Positions 45,429-54,648 of a stretch of DNA of 64,000 bases are shown piece after piece. Origin of the DNA: Dickeya chrysanthemi NCPPB 402 (lineage in GTDB: Bacteria; Pseudomonadota; Gammaproteobacteria; Enterobacterales; Enterobacteriaceae); NCBI RefSeq assembly GCF_000406105.1, contig NZ_CM001974.1:406186-470185 (forward strand). The letters are read 5' to 3'. The notes beneath the pieces are model-generated. The model was not told the DNA's origin, made no database searches, and saw only the letters and a program-made list of their open reading frames with translations. The number at the start of each line of letters is the position of its first letter. Position 1 is the first letter of the stretch. The translations under genes and the position numbers were made by a program.

Positions 45429-48400
45429 ATGCTGTGGCGTCAATTTTTTAAAAAGCAGGCTAGCCAACCAACCGCTGTCGCTGAAACGGCTGTACAACCT
45501 TTTGTCTGCGGTTATGTACTGGAAGCCCGTATGCTGTTTGACGGCGCAATTGCAGCCACAGTCGAGCAGACGACAGAGACACACACTACCGAGACCCAAA
45601 CGGCCAGCACGGCTACCCACACGACGTCGACTGAGACGGCATCCCAGTCTGATAACAGTAGTCATGCAGGCCAGGATGCCAATCAGAGTGTAGCCGCCAA
45701 GAGTACCTCAACTGACGGTAATTCAACTGACAATCACTCAACGACGAGTACCGCTGCAGATAGCAGTGATGTTGCGGCAGCAACCGTACACAAAGAAGCG
45801 GTGTTTATCGATACCTCGGTGGCCGGTTATCAGACGCTGGCTGCCAACGTTCCGGCCGGGATGGAAGTGGTATTGCTGGACGGCAGCAAAGATGGTTTGA
45901 CGCAGATGGCCGTATGGGCGCAAACGCACAGCGGTTACGACGCCATTCATGTACTCAGTCATGGCAGTGAGGGAACCGCACAACTCGGTACCCTGACGCT
46001 AAACAGCGCCACCGCTCTTGCCCGTGCCAATGATCTGGCGACGCTCGGTGCAGCTCTGAATGCCGATGGTGATTTCCTGCTATATGGCTGTGATGTGGCG
46101 CAGGCGTCCGGGCAACAGTTTGCTTCTCTGCTGGCGCAGTTGACCTCGGCAGACGTGGCGGCGTCAACCAATCCTACAGGGGCATCGGCGCTCGGTGGTG
46201 ATTGGGTAACAGAATTTCATACCGGAGAGATTGGCGTACAGGATTTGGTTATCAGCAGTTATACCAATCTGTTGTCGGTGAATAGCACCTCGGTCACGGT
46301 GACCGCGCTTAATGATCCGAACACGGAGTACTATCCCTCGACGTCGGTAGGTAGCAGTGTTGAATTTGATAACAATGGCAATCCTATTGATATCGACCCG
46401 ACGAATAACACGATTACGATTACTTATAGCAGTGGCGCATCGCTGGACACAGGGTTTGACCTGGTGTTTCAGGGCGGCAGTCTCGACCATTTTACCGGTA
46501 TTAACAAGACCTCCAGTTCAGGGGTAAACACCAACGATGTGACCGCTACCGTTTCCGGTAAAACCATCCATATTGATGTAGGGAACGGCGGGTTTACTAA
46601 TGGGACAATAGTCTTCACGTTCACATCGGTCAATGTATCGACGGATACCGCGCCCACGGTTACCGGTAGCGCGACCAATCCTACCTACACGGAAAATGGC
46701 TCTGGCGTTAGCCTGTTTTCAGGTGTGACGGCTTCTACCAATGACAGCGGGCAGACGTTTAGCGGTGTGGTTTTTACCGTCAGCAATGTGGCCGACAGCA
46801 CGGAATACCTGACGATTAACGGGGTGGATGTTGCACTCACCAACGGTAATAGCCTCTCTCTGGGCAGTGGTTACGGCACCGCCAGCGTCAGCAAGAGTGG
46901 CGGCACGGCAACGGTGACCTTATCTGGCGCGGTTATGAGTGACGCCAGTATGAACACGTTATTGTCGGGTATGACTTACCGCAATAGCAGTGAAAACCCT
47001 TCCGTCACCTCGCGCACGGTGACGCTCAGCCAGCTAACCGATAACGGCAGTACCAATAACACGACTTCGCCCAGTCTCAGTAGTCAGGTGACGGTTCATG
47101 CCGTCAATGATGCCCCAACGGATATCTCGCTCACGTCAAGTAGCATCGGGCAATCGTTGGGCAGCAATGGCACGGTCGGCACGCTCAGTGCGACGGATGT
47201 CGATTCCAATTCCTTTACCTATACGCTGGTATCCGGCACCGGCAGCACCGATAACAGTTTGTTTTCGATTACCGGCAACACGCTGAAAGTGAATAACGCC
47301 GCCACGATGACGGCCGGCACCTATTCTGTGCGGATACAGGTGAGTGACGGTACCGACACCTATCAAAAAGTCTTTTCAGTCACGGTAAGTGATGATGTCA
47401 GGCCGACATTTGACGTAGCGCCTGCGGCGACCAACATCAGCGCGAGCGGTTTTGACCTTTCCGCCAGCATAGATGAAGCGGGTACGATTTATTACGTGAT
47501 TGTCGCTGACGGGGCTTCAGCACCCAGCGTGAGTCAGATTATCGCCGGGCAGAATGCCTCAGGGGCGACGGCAGTCGGTTCCGGCAGCCATGTCGTCGGC
47601 AGCGCACCCTATACCTATTCCTTTAGTGTCACGGGATTAAACGGTGCAAGTAGCTACGACGTGTATGTGGTGGCAAAAGACAGCGCCAACAACCAGATAC
47701 TCAGTGCAACCAAGGTCGATGTCACCACATCGTCCAACACTGCCCCCGTATTCAGCAACCTTAACGGCGGCGCGACCTATACCGAAAATGGCAGCGCGGT
47801 GGTGATGGATAATAATGTCACCGTCGCCGATACCGAACTCGGCGCGCTTAACAGCGGACAGGGCAACTATAACGGCGCGTCGATCACCATCGCCCGCAAT
47901 GGTGGGGCCAGCAGTAACGATACCTTCGGCAATAGCGGGCTGTTGGGGTCGCTGACGCAAGGGCAAAACTTCACGTACAACGGTACTGCCGTGGGCAGCG
48001 TCACGACCAATTCGGGCGGTACGCTGACGCTGACGTTTAACAGCAATGCCACCTCGGCGATGGTCGATGCCGTGCTGCAATCCCTGACCTATGCCAACAG
48101 TTCTGACGATCCACCGGCCAGCGCCACCCTGAACTGGACCTTTAACGACGGCTCGCTCAACAGTAGCGGCAGCAATCAGGCGGTACTGAGCATCACGCCG
48201 GTCAATGATGCGCCGGTCATCAGCAACACGTCGGTCAGCAAAACCTTCAATGAGGATAGTGCGCAGACTTTCAGCGCCGCGGATTTCGGTTTCAGCGATG
48301 TGGACAGCGGCGACACGCTGCAATCTATCACCATCGTCACCGCGCCGACCGCCGGCGAGCTGTTTATTGACGCCAACAGCGACGGTGTGCGCGGCGTCGG

Positions 48401-50942
48401 CGATACGTTGCTTGGCGACGGGGCGGTGGTCGGTTCGGCCAACATCGGCAAACTGACCTTCCGCCCGGCGGCGAATGCCAACGGCGCGGGTTATGCCACC
48501 TTCAACTGGACGGTCAACGACGGCACGGCGTCGTCCGCAAATATGGGGACGATGACCCTCAACGTGACGGCGGTTAACGACGCGCCGGTCATCAGCAATA
48601 CATCGGTCAACAAAACCTTCAATGAGGATAGCGCCCAAACCTTCAGCGCCGCGGATTTCGGTTTCAGTGACGTAGACAGCGGCAATACGCTGCAATCCAT
48701 CACCATCGTCATCGCGCCGACGGCGGGCGAGCTGTTTATTGACGCCAACAGCGACGGTGTGCGCGGCGTCGGCGATACGTTGCTTGGCGACGGGGCGGTG
48801 GTCAGCGCGGCCAACATCGGCAAACTGACCTTCCGCCCGGCGGCGAATGCCAACGGCGCGGGTTATGCCACCTTCAACTGGACGGTCAGCGACGGCACCG
48901 CCTCCTCCGCTAATACCGGCACCATGACGCTGAATGTCACCGCGGTTAACGATGCGCCTACCTTGTCAAACGGCACGACCGTAACGTTGACATCGACGAC
49001 AGAAGACGTGACGTCGTCCGCCACCACGGTATCGTCGTTGCTCAGCAACGCGGGCTATGGCGATGTCGACAGCGGAGCATCCAGCGGCATCGCTATTACC
49101 ACGACGGCAGGGAACGGCGGCTGGCAATACTCCACCGACAGCGGGGCCAACTGGTTTTCTATCGGGACGGTCTCCGGCTCATCGGCACTGTTGCTGAGCT
49201 CGACGGCACAGGTTCGCTATGTGCCGGACAGCGCCAATGGCGAAACCGCAACACTGGGTTTCAGAGCCTGGGATCAAACCAGCGGTACCGCCACGGCGGG
49301 TGCCAGCAAGGGCCTGGCGGATACCTCGACTACTGGCGGCAGCAGTGCGTTTTCGACCAACAGCGCACAAGCGTCGCTGGTGGTAACCAGCGTGAATGAT
49401 GCGCCCACTGTGGGAAGTTCGGTCAGTACCCAAAGCGCCACCAAAGATACGGCGTTCAGTTTCACCGTGCCTGGCGGTGCTTTTGTCGATGTGGATACCG
49501 GCGACACGCTGACGCTGAGCGCGACACAGTCGGATGGCTCGGCGCTGCCGGGCTGGCTGAGTTTTAACCCGTCAACCCGCACCTTCTCGGGTACACCGGG
49601 TAACGGCGATGTGGGCAACCTGACCATCCGGGTGACGGCGACCGACGGCAGCAACGCCTCGGTCAGTACCACGTTCGGGCTGACAGTCAACAACAGTAAT
49701 CTTCCGCCGGTCGTTTCCGTACCGGTAGCGGACCAGGCTATTGCACAGAACGGCGGTTTCAGTTTTACCGTACCGGCCGGCACCTTTACCGATCCGGATA
49801 CCGGCGACACGCTGACGCTGAGCGCGACACAGTCGGATGGCTCGGCGCTGCCGGGCTGGCTGAGCTTTAACCCGGCAACCCGCACCTTCTCGGGCACGCC
49901 GGGCAGCAACGATGTGGGTAACCTGACCATCCGGGTGACGGCGACCGACGGCAGCAACGCCTCGGTCAGTACTACCTTCGGGTTGAACGTCACCAACGTC
50001 AACGATGCGCCGGTGGTATCCGGTTCACTGGCTGCGCAGACGGTGGCGCAGAACGGTAACTTTAGCCTGACCGTGCCGGGCGGCATTTTCACCGATCCGG
50101 ATACCGGCGACACGCTGACGCTGAGCGCGACACAGTCGGATGGCTCGGCACTGCCGGGTTGGCTGAGTTTCAACCCGTCAACCCGCACCTTCTCGGGCAC
50201 GCCGGGCAACGGCGATGTGGGCAACCTGACTATTCGGGTGACGGCGACCGACGGCGGCAACGCGTCGGTCAGTACTACCTTCGGGTTGGTCGTGGCCGCC
50301 GGTACGGTGGACGGCGGCGATCCGGAATTCAGGATCAATGGCGGCACGAGCGTGCAGCCGACGGCTACGCCCGTGCCGGTTGTGACGGTGGCGCCGGCGG
50401 CACCGGTGACGTTAGGGGCGTTGTTCTCATCTACGTCGCTTGGCGCGATGAATACTGGCGCCACCGCAGATAACGCAACGGCGGCGTCAACCATCTTTCA
50501 GGCTGCCCAACGTGCGCCACAAGTCAATAATGGCGCACCGGTCAGCCAGATAGCCGGCGCTTTTGTACAGGGTGCCGTTTCCGGCGGCGCCACTCTGTTT
50601 GAAAGTTCGCTGGGGTCATTCCCCAGCTTTAACACTGGCGGTGCGTTGGGCGGCAGTTCTTCACTGGCGGGGCTGTTTTCGGGCATCACTCTGCCTTCTT
50701 TGTCGCCGATGGCGGTGTTCTCCGGCGGCAGTTGGCGCGACATCAACGCTAACGGTGCGAATACGAATACCGGCCGGTTAACTACCAGCCGGTTAACTAC
50801 CGGCCTGGGAGCGATGCAATTCGCCCCGGATCTGGAACAGCAGCTACAACATCTTGGGGATGATACACAGCAGCGGTTGGCGGCGATGGAGCAGGCGTTG
50901 AATGATATCGGCCAGATCACCCGCGATAGACAACAAGGGTAA
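45429..50942 (+). CDS. Giant DUF4347 / cadherin-like repeat adhesin
   Basis: This is an 1837-residue predicted surface protein. The first 45 residues lack a Sec signal but carry LEARMLFDGA, a variant of the LEPRxLFDGA motif at the start of many large adhesins. After a Thr/Ser-rich linker (45-120) comes DUF4347 (about 123-285), with SHGSEG (His178) and YGCDVA (Cys221). Residues about 290-1630 are cadherin-like and Ig-like repeats, including two near-identical 124-residue and three 101-residue copies. The C-terminus ends in a helical Gln-rich tail without RTX repeats. The TolC-like gene starts 18 bp after its stop. It is probably an adhesion or biofilm protein exported by the neighbouring adaptors (inference). 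Confidence 0.85.
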   Translation: MLWRQFFKKQASQPTAVAETAVQPFVCGYVLEARMLFDGAIAATVEQTTETHTTETQTASTATHTTSTETASQSDNSSHAGQDANQSVAAKSTSTDGNSTDNHSTTSTAADSSDVAAATVHKEAVFIDTSVAGYQTLAANVPAGMEVVLLDGSKDGLTQMAVWAQTHSGYDAIHVLSHGSEGTAQLGTLTLNSATALARANDLATLGAALNADGDFLLYGCDVAQASGQQFASLLAQLTSADVAASTNPTGASALGGDWVTEFHTGEIGVQDLVISSYTNLLSVNSTSVTVTALNDPNTEYYPSTSVGSSVEFDNNGNPIDIDPTNNTITITYSSGASLDTGFDLVFQGGSLDHFTGINKTSSSGVNTNDVTATVSGKTIHIDVGNGGFTNGTIVFTFTSVNVSTDTAPTVTGSATNPTYTENGSGVSLFSGVTASTNDSGQTFSGVVFTVSNVADSTEYLTINGVDVALTNGNSLSLGSGYGTASVSKSGGTATVTLSGAVMSDASMNTLLSGMTYRNSSENPSVTSRTVTLSQLTDNGSTNNTTSPSLSSQVTVHAVNDAPTDISLTSSSIGQSLGSNGTVGTLSATDVDSNSFTYTLVSGTGSTDNSLFSITGNTLKVNNAATMTAGTYSVRIQVSDGTDTYQKVFSVTVSDDVRPTFDVAPAATNISASGFDLSASIDEAGTIYYVIVADGASAPSVSQIIAGQNASGATAVGSGSHVVGSAPYTYSFSVTGLNGASSYDVYVVAKDSANNQILSATKVDVTTSSNTAPVFSNLNGGATYTENGSAVVMDNNVTVADTELGALNSGQGNYNGASITIARNGGASSNDTFGNSGLLGSLTQGQNFTYNGTAVGSVTTNSGGTLTLTFNSNATSAMVDAVLQSLTYANSSDDPPASATLNWTFNDGSLNSSGSNQAVLSITPVNDAPVISNTSVSKTFNEDSAQTFSAADFGFSDVDSGDTLQSITIVTAPTAGELFIDANSDGVRGVGDTLLGDGAVVGSANIGKLTFRPAANANGAGYATFNWTVNDGTASSANMGTMTLNVTAVNDAPVISNTSVNKTFNEDSAQTFSAADFGFSDVDSGNTLQSITIVIAPTAGELFIDANSDGVRGVGDTLLGDGAVVSAANIGKLTFRPAANANGAGYATFNWTVSDGTASSANTGTMTLNVTAVNDAPTLSNGTTVTLTSTTEDVTSSATTVSSLLSNAGYGDVDSGASSGIAITTTAGNGGWQYSTDSGANWFSIGTVSGSSALLLSSTAQVRYVPDSANGETATLGFRAWDQTSGTATAGASKGLADTSTTGGSSAFSTNSAQASLVVTSVNDAPTVGSSVSTQSATKDTAFSFTVPGGAFVDVDTGDTLTLSATQSDGSALPGWLSFNPSTRTFSGTPGNGDVGNLTIRVTATDGSNASVSTTFGLTVNNSNLPPVVSVPVADQAIAQNGGFSFTVPAGTFTDPDTGDTLTLSATQSDGSALPGWLSFNPATRTFSGTPGSNDVGNLTIRVTATDGSNASVSTTFGLNVTNVNDAPVVSGSLAAQTVAQNGNFSLTVPGGIFTDPDTGDTLTLSATQSDGSALPGWLSFNPSTRTFSGTPGNGDVGNLTIRVTATDGGNASVSTTFGLVVAAGTVDGGDPEFRINGGTSVQPTATPVPVVTVAPAAPVTLGALFSSTSLGAMNTGATADNATAASTIFQAAQRAPQVNNGAPVSQIAGAFVQGAVSGGATLFESSLGSFPSFNTGGALGGSSSLAGLFSGITLPSLSPMAVFSGGSWRDINANGANTNTGRLTTSRLTTGLGAMQFAPDLEQQLQHLGDDTQQRLAAMEQALNDIGQITRDRQQG
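48201..48944 (+). repeat. Two near-identical 372-bp repeats in the adhesin gene
   Basis: Units at 48201-48572 and 48573-48944 each encode a 124-residue module beginning VNDAPVISNTSV and differ at only a few codons. A third VNDAP begins at 48945 but then diverges. Such recent duplication is a hotspot for copy-number change. Confidence 0.9.
49401..50309 (+). repeat. Three 303-bp repeats in the adhesin gene
   Basis: The string gataccggcgacacgctgac recurs at 49494, 49797 and 50100, exactly 303 bp apart. Each unit encodes a 101-residue Ig-like module containing DTGDTLTLSATQSDGSALPG. Outer boundaries are approximate. Confidence 0.9.
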
Positions 50943-50960
50943 ACAGAGCCTCGGGGAACG

Positions 50961-52508
50961 GTGTTTATGACAATAACAACAAGGGTCAGGAGTGGAATCG
51001 TGTTAAAGGGTCGGAAACTGTTCAGTCTCAGCCTGATTGTGGTGGCAATGAGTGGTTGTGCCGTTACCAGCCAGCCAATATCGAAACAGCAAAGCGAGCA
51101 GCGTCTTCAGCAAGATAAAGTCGCCATGTTCAGCCAGCAGGAGCCGGTGACGGCGCCGATTACGCTGTACGATGCGATGGCGCGAGCACTCAAATACAAC
51201 CTGGAAGCCCGGCTTAAAGTGATGGAGCAGGCGTTGTCGCAACAGCAACTGGAGCTGGCGCGCTATGACATGCTGCCCCAGATGGCGATGTCGGCAGGCT
51301 ATGTCGGGCGCAGCAACACCAGCGCGTCCAGCAGCCGCAGTATTCAAACCGGCAGACAATCACTGGAGCCCTCTACCTCGCTGGATCAAAACCGTGACGT
51401 TGCCGACCTGACGATGGTCTGGAACGTGCTGGATTTCGGCGTCAGCTATGTCAGCGCTAAGCAAAAAGCCGACCAGCGCTGGATAGCCGATGAACGCAAG
51501 CGCAAGGTCGTCCACACCATCATTCAGGATGTGCGCTCGGCGTACTGGCGGGCGGTGGCGGCGGAGCGTCTGCTGGGGCGGATTGATAGCCTGATTGACC
51601 GGGTGAATCAGGCGCGTGAAGCCAGCGAACACATGAGTAAACAGCAGGTGGGCGATCCAGTCGAAGCGCTGAGTTATCGCCGCGCGTTGATTGATGCGGT
51701 GCGCCAGTTGGAAGAGCAGCGCCGGGCGCTATCGCTGGCGAAGACCGAACTGGCGACCTTGATGAACCTGCCGTTGGATACCCCCTATACGCTGGCCCTG
51801 CCGGACAGCCGCGAGATGGCGGTGCCGCAGCTAAACGTCGATTTCGGTACGCTGGAGCAAACGGCATTGCTCAGCCGTCCGGAACTGAAGGAACAGGATT
51901 ATCAGGTACGCATCCACGCTGCGGAAACCCGCAAGTCATTGCTGCGTATGTTGCCGGGGCTGGAGGTGAGCGCAGGCGGCCATTACGACAGCAACTCCTT
52001 CATGGCGAATCAAAGTTGGGCGGATGTCGGCGTCAAAGTGACCTGGAACCTGTTCAACCTGTTGTCAGGGCCGACGGCGTATAAAACCGCGCAAGTGAAT
52101 GAAAGCGTATCGGAAGTACAACGTCAGGCGATGTCGCTGGCGATCATGGCACAGCTGTATATCGCCCGGGCCAATTTCAACGAGGCGCTGCGTCAGTATA
52201 AAACCAGTGCCGAGCTGCGCGACCTTGACGGCCAGATTGCCGAGCAACTGAGAAACCGTTATCAGGCGAACAGCATTGGTGAATTGCAACTGATTCAGGG
52301 GGAACTGAATGCCCTGAACGCCAATCTGCGTCAGGATCTGGCTTACGCGGAATTGCGTAATAGCTACGGCCAAATCCTCTCGACCGTCGGGTTGGATTTA
52401 TTGCCGAAAACGCTGCCGTCCGACCGTCTGGCGGATATCAGCCAGGCGTTACGTCAGTCGGAAGCGAACTGGCAACAAGGTAAGATAAGCGCATTGCAAT
52501 CATTCTGA
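50961..52508 (+). CDS. TolC-like outer-membrane efflux/secretion lipoprotein
   Basis: This 515-residue protein of the outer-membrane factor family has a hydrophobic signal ending in VAMSGC, a probable lipobox, and two repeated helical segments (about residues 60-290 and 300-500) rich in Ala/Leu/Gln. LSRPELKEQDYQVR and ELQLIQGELNAL are typical OEP-family strings. GTG at 50961 and ATG at 50967 are both possible starts. It follows the adhesin closely and gives the exporter its outer-membrane channel. Two hairpins follow. Confidence 0.88.
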   Translation: MFMTITTRVRSGIVLKGRKLFSLSLIVVAMSGCAVTSQPISKQQSEQRLQQDKVAMFSQQEPVTAPITLYDAMARALKYNLEARLKVMEQALSQQQLELARYDMLPQMAMSAGYVGRSNTSASSSRSIQTGRQSLEPSTSLDQNRDVADLTMVWNVLDFGVSYVSAKQKADQRWIADERKRKVVHTIIQDVRSAYWRAVAAERLLGRIDSLIDRVNQAREASEHMSKQQVGDPVEALSYRRALIDAVRQLEEQRRALSLAKTELATLMNLPLDTPYTLALPDSREMAVPQLNVDFGTLEQTALLSRPELKEQDYQVRIHAAETRKSLLRMLPGLEVSAGGHYDSNSFMANQSWADVGVKVTWNLFNLLSGPTAYKTAQVNESVSEVQRQAMSLAIMAQLYIARANFNEALRQYKTSAELRDLDGQIAEQLRNRYQANSIGELQLIQGELNALNANLRQDLAYAELRNSYGQILSTVGLDLLPKTLPSDRLADISQALRQSEANWQQGKISALQSF

Positions 52509-52523
52509 TGCTCTGAGGCTATT

Positions 52524-52596
52524 TCTGGTGCCTGTGGCGCAGGCACCAGAGAAGCCGCGAGTGTTCATCCTGCGTGCGGGTAATGGCAGGATGAAC
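52524..52596 (+). terminator. Two consecutive perfect 11-bp hairpins after the TolC-like gene
   Basis: The first hairpin is tctggtgcctg / caggcaccaga (52524-52550, 5-nt loop). The second is gttcatcctgc / gcaggatgaac (52563-52596, 12-nt loop). Neither has a long T-run, so termination may be imperfect or Rho-assisted. They lie between convergent genes. Confidence 0.65.
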
Positions 52597-52626
52597 AGCG
52601 TAACGGGGGGTTCCAGCCTGAAAACC

Positions 52627-54219
52627 TCAACGCAGCGCGGCGATGGTCACCGGGGGATTGTCGTTCAGGTTGAAAAAGGTCATGGTGTCGTCCAGATTTC
52701 TTGCCTGTTCATGCAATGAGGCGCTGGCGGAGGCGGACTCTTCGACCAACGCCGCATTTTGCTGAGACGATTGTTCCAGCAGCGTGATCGCCGTATTAAC
52801 CTGCTCGATGCCTTTAGCTTGTTCTGATGACGCCATCGAGATATCCGCCATAAATTCATTCACGCGTTTAATCTCATCCATCAGTTGTGCCATATCCTGC
52901 GTGGAGAGCGACGCCACTTTTTCGCCATGAGCGATTTCATCGGCGGTTTTTTCGATCAACTCTTTGATTTCTCTTGCCGAGCCGGCGCTACGCTGCGCCA
53001 GGCTGCGCACTTCGGCGGCGACAACGGCAAAGCCTTTACCGGCCTCACCGGCGCGAGCGGCTTCCACCGCGGCATTCAGCGCCAGAATGTTGGTCTGGAA
53101 GGCGATGCCATCCATGATGCTGATAATATCGTTGATCTTGTTGGAGCTGTCGGCGATATGCTGGATCCGTTCGATCATCTGGCTAAAGTTGCTGGAGTTT
53201 TTTTCCGCCAGCGTCGCCACCGAGCTGGTTAGCGTCATGGCTTTACTGGTGTTGGCGGTGTTTTCCTGCACGGACGCAGTGATTTGCTCCATGCTGGCGG
53301 CCGTTTGCTCGACGGAGGACGCTTGCGCTTCGGTACGGGCGGCGAAATCCCGGTTGGCGGCGGAAATCTGCTCGGCACCCGCGGCGACGGAGCTGGCCGA
53401 CTCTCGCACATCCAGTACGATTTTGCGGAATGCCTGCTGCATATCTTTGAGCGACAGCATCAACGCTCCCATCTCGGTATTGTGCTGGGGGGGAATATCC
53501 AGCGTCAGGACGCCTTGCTCCATCATGCCGAAATAGGTTCTGACTTTTTGCATCGGGCTCAGTACCACGGTGCGGACGAACCTCAGGGTGAACAGGCTGA
53601 GCAGAATCACCACGATAAGCGTAGCGATCAGGATAGTGAGGGTATGTTGATAGAAGTTATCCGCCTGCGCGATCTCTTCATTCCCGATACCTTCGGCTAA
53701 GGTCACGAACCGCGCCAGCTTCTCGCGGAAAACCGCGCCTTTTTCCAGTGCAATCGGCACCAGCGTCGTATAGAAGCGGTCAAGGTTTCGGTCGCGCAGT
53801 GAAGCCTGCATCGGCGCGACGGCATTGTTCATATAATCGTTAAATACCGCATCGATGTCGTTGCGCAGCGCCTGCCCTTGCGCCGTCTGCGCCTGAACGC
53901 GACGCAGTTCCGCCATCGTGTTGTTGGCCGCAGCGATATAACCGCCGAGTCGTTCCAGACCCGCCTGAATCGTGGCGTCGTCTTTTTTATCTTCAATGGC
54001 CAGTGCCACGTTGATGCCGGCCAGCCTGGCGTTCAGCATTTCCGAGTAAGCGGAATAAAGGGGGACGAGCTGCTCGCCCTCAATGCCATTCACTTTGCGA
54101 ATAGACTGATTGCTTTGTATCGAGGAATGCAGACTGAACGAACACACAGCCAGCAATAGCAGCACAAATACAGCGATAACACAGTAAAGCCCATTTTTTA
54201 TTTTGATTTTTTCTAACAT
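52627..54219 (-). CDS. Methyl-accepting chemotaxis protein (Tar/Tsr type)
   Basis: This 530-residue chemoreceptor has an N-terminal transmembrane helix (about residues 10-30), a four-helix periplasmic sensor (about 35-188), a second helix (about 190-212), a HAMP linker (about 213-265) and a cytoplasmic signalling domain with the conserved hairpin tip [20 protein letters not shown]. There is no NWETF-like pentapeptide at the C-terminus, so it should depend on other receptors for CheR/CheB. The ligand cannot be told. It is convergent to the TolC-like gene, and its promoter lies in the gap before nifJ. Confidence 0.93.
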   Translation of the reverse strand: MLEKIKIKNGLYCVIAVFVLLLLAVCSFSLHSSIQSNQSIRKVNGIEGEQLVPLYSAYSEMLNARLAGINVALAIEDKKDDATIQAGLERLGGYIAAANNTMAELRRVQAQTAQGQALRNDIDAVFNDYMNNAVAPMQASLRDRNLDRFYTTLVPIALEKGAVFREKLARFVTLAEGIGNEEIAQADNFYQHTLTILIATLIVVILLSLFTLRFVRTVVLSPMQKVRTYFGMMEQGVLTLDIPPQHNTEMGALMLSLKDMQQAFRKIVLDVRESASSVAAGAEQISAANRDFAARTEAQASSVEQTAASMEQITASVQENTANTSKAMTLTSSVATLAEKNSSNFSQMIERIQHIADSSNKINDIISIMDGIAFQTNILALNAAVEAARAGEAGKGFAVVAAEVRSLAQRSAGSAREIKELIEKTADEIAHGEKVASLSTQDMAQLMDEIKRVNEFMADISMASSEQAKGIEQVNTAITLLEQSSQQNAALVEESASASASLHEQARNLDDTMTFFNLNDNPPVTIAALR

Positions 54220-54648
54220 CCCCTATCTCCTTTGAACTCCAGATTTTCCCTGCCCGCCGTTATGGTGCCTGCTGTCTTGCAGATATGAAACCAATATCGG
54301 TAAGGCAGTGACTGTGTTTTCATCAGACGCGGCGTACCTGCCCGATAGGGTTAACAGACTAATGCTTTTATAACAAAGGGTTGTTGATGTAGGTCAGACA
54401 GTGTTCCGCAATTGGACGATCGTTCCCCTGTGCGGAGAGTCTCCGACTCTTGTCTGCTTTGGCATAAACCGCATGTCGATTTTCCATTCTGTCTCGCCGT
54501 ATTGCTACCGGCCCAACATTCGGTTATGCAGAGGCATGGCGGCATGATGCGGAAAATCGCCGGAGGCACACTATCACCCGTCTCCGGGAAAAACATCCCT
54601 GTTTAACCGGCTCCTGGTTACTGCGCTTTCCCGGCGGCTGTGGCGCAG
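54220..54648. other. Gene-free region between nifJ and the chemoreceptor gene
   Basis: No supported gene is seen in these 429 bp. It must carry the promoter of the chemoreceptor gene (leftward). At its right end the inverted repeat ggttactgcgc / gcgcagttacc (54615-54625 and 54643-54653) overlaps the nifJ stop and may end nifJ transcription. A sigma-28-type promoter was sought and not found. Confidence 0.5.

Noticed and set aside
49274..50494. 406-residue open frame on the minus strand inside the adhesin gene
   Set aside because: It lies opposite the repeats, is rich in Val/Ser/Pro/Thr, repeats with the same 303-bp period and resembles no family. It is a shadow of the coding strand.
39959..52508. 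Classical type I secretion system
   Set aside because: No ABC transporter gene or nucleotide-binding motif is present in the locus, and the adhesin lacks RTX repeats and a C-terminal signal.
54412..54606. 64-residue plus-strand frame between nifJ and the chemoreceptor gene
   Set aside because: No ribosome-binding site, no recognisable family and no supporting context.
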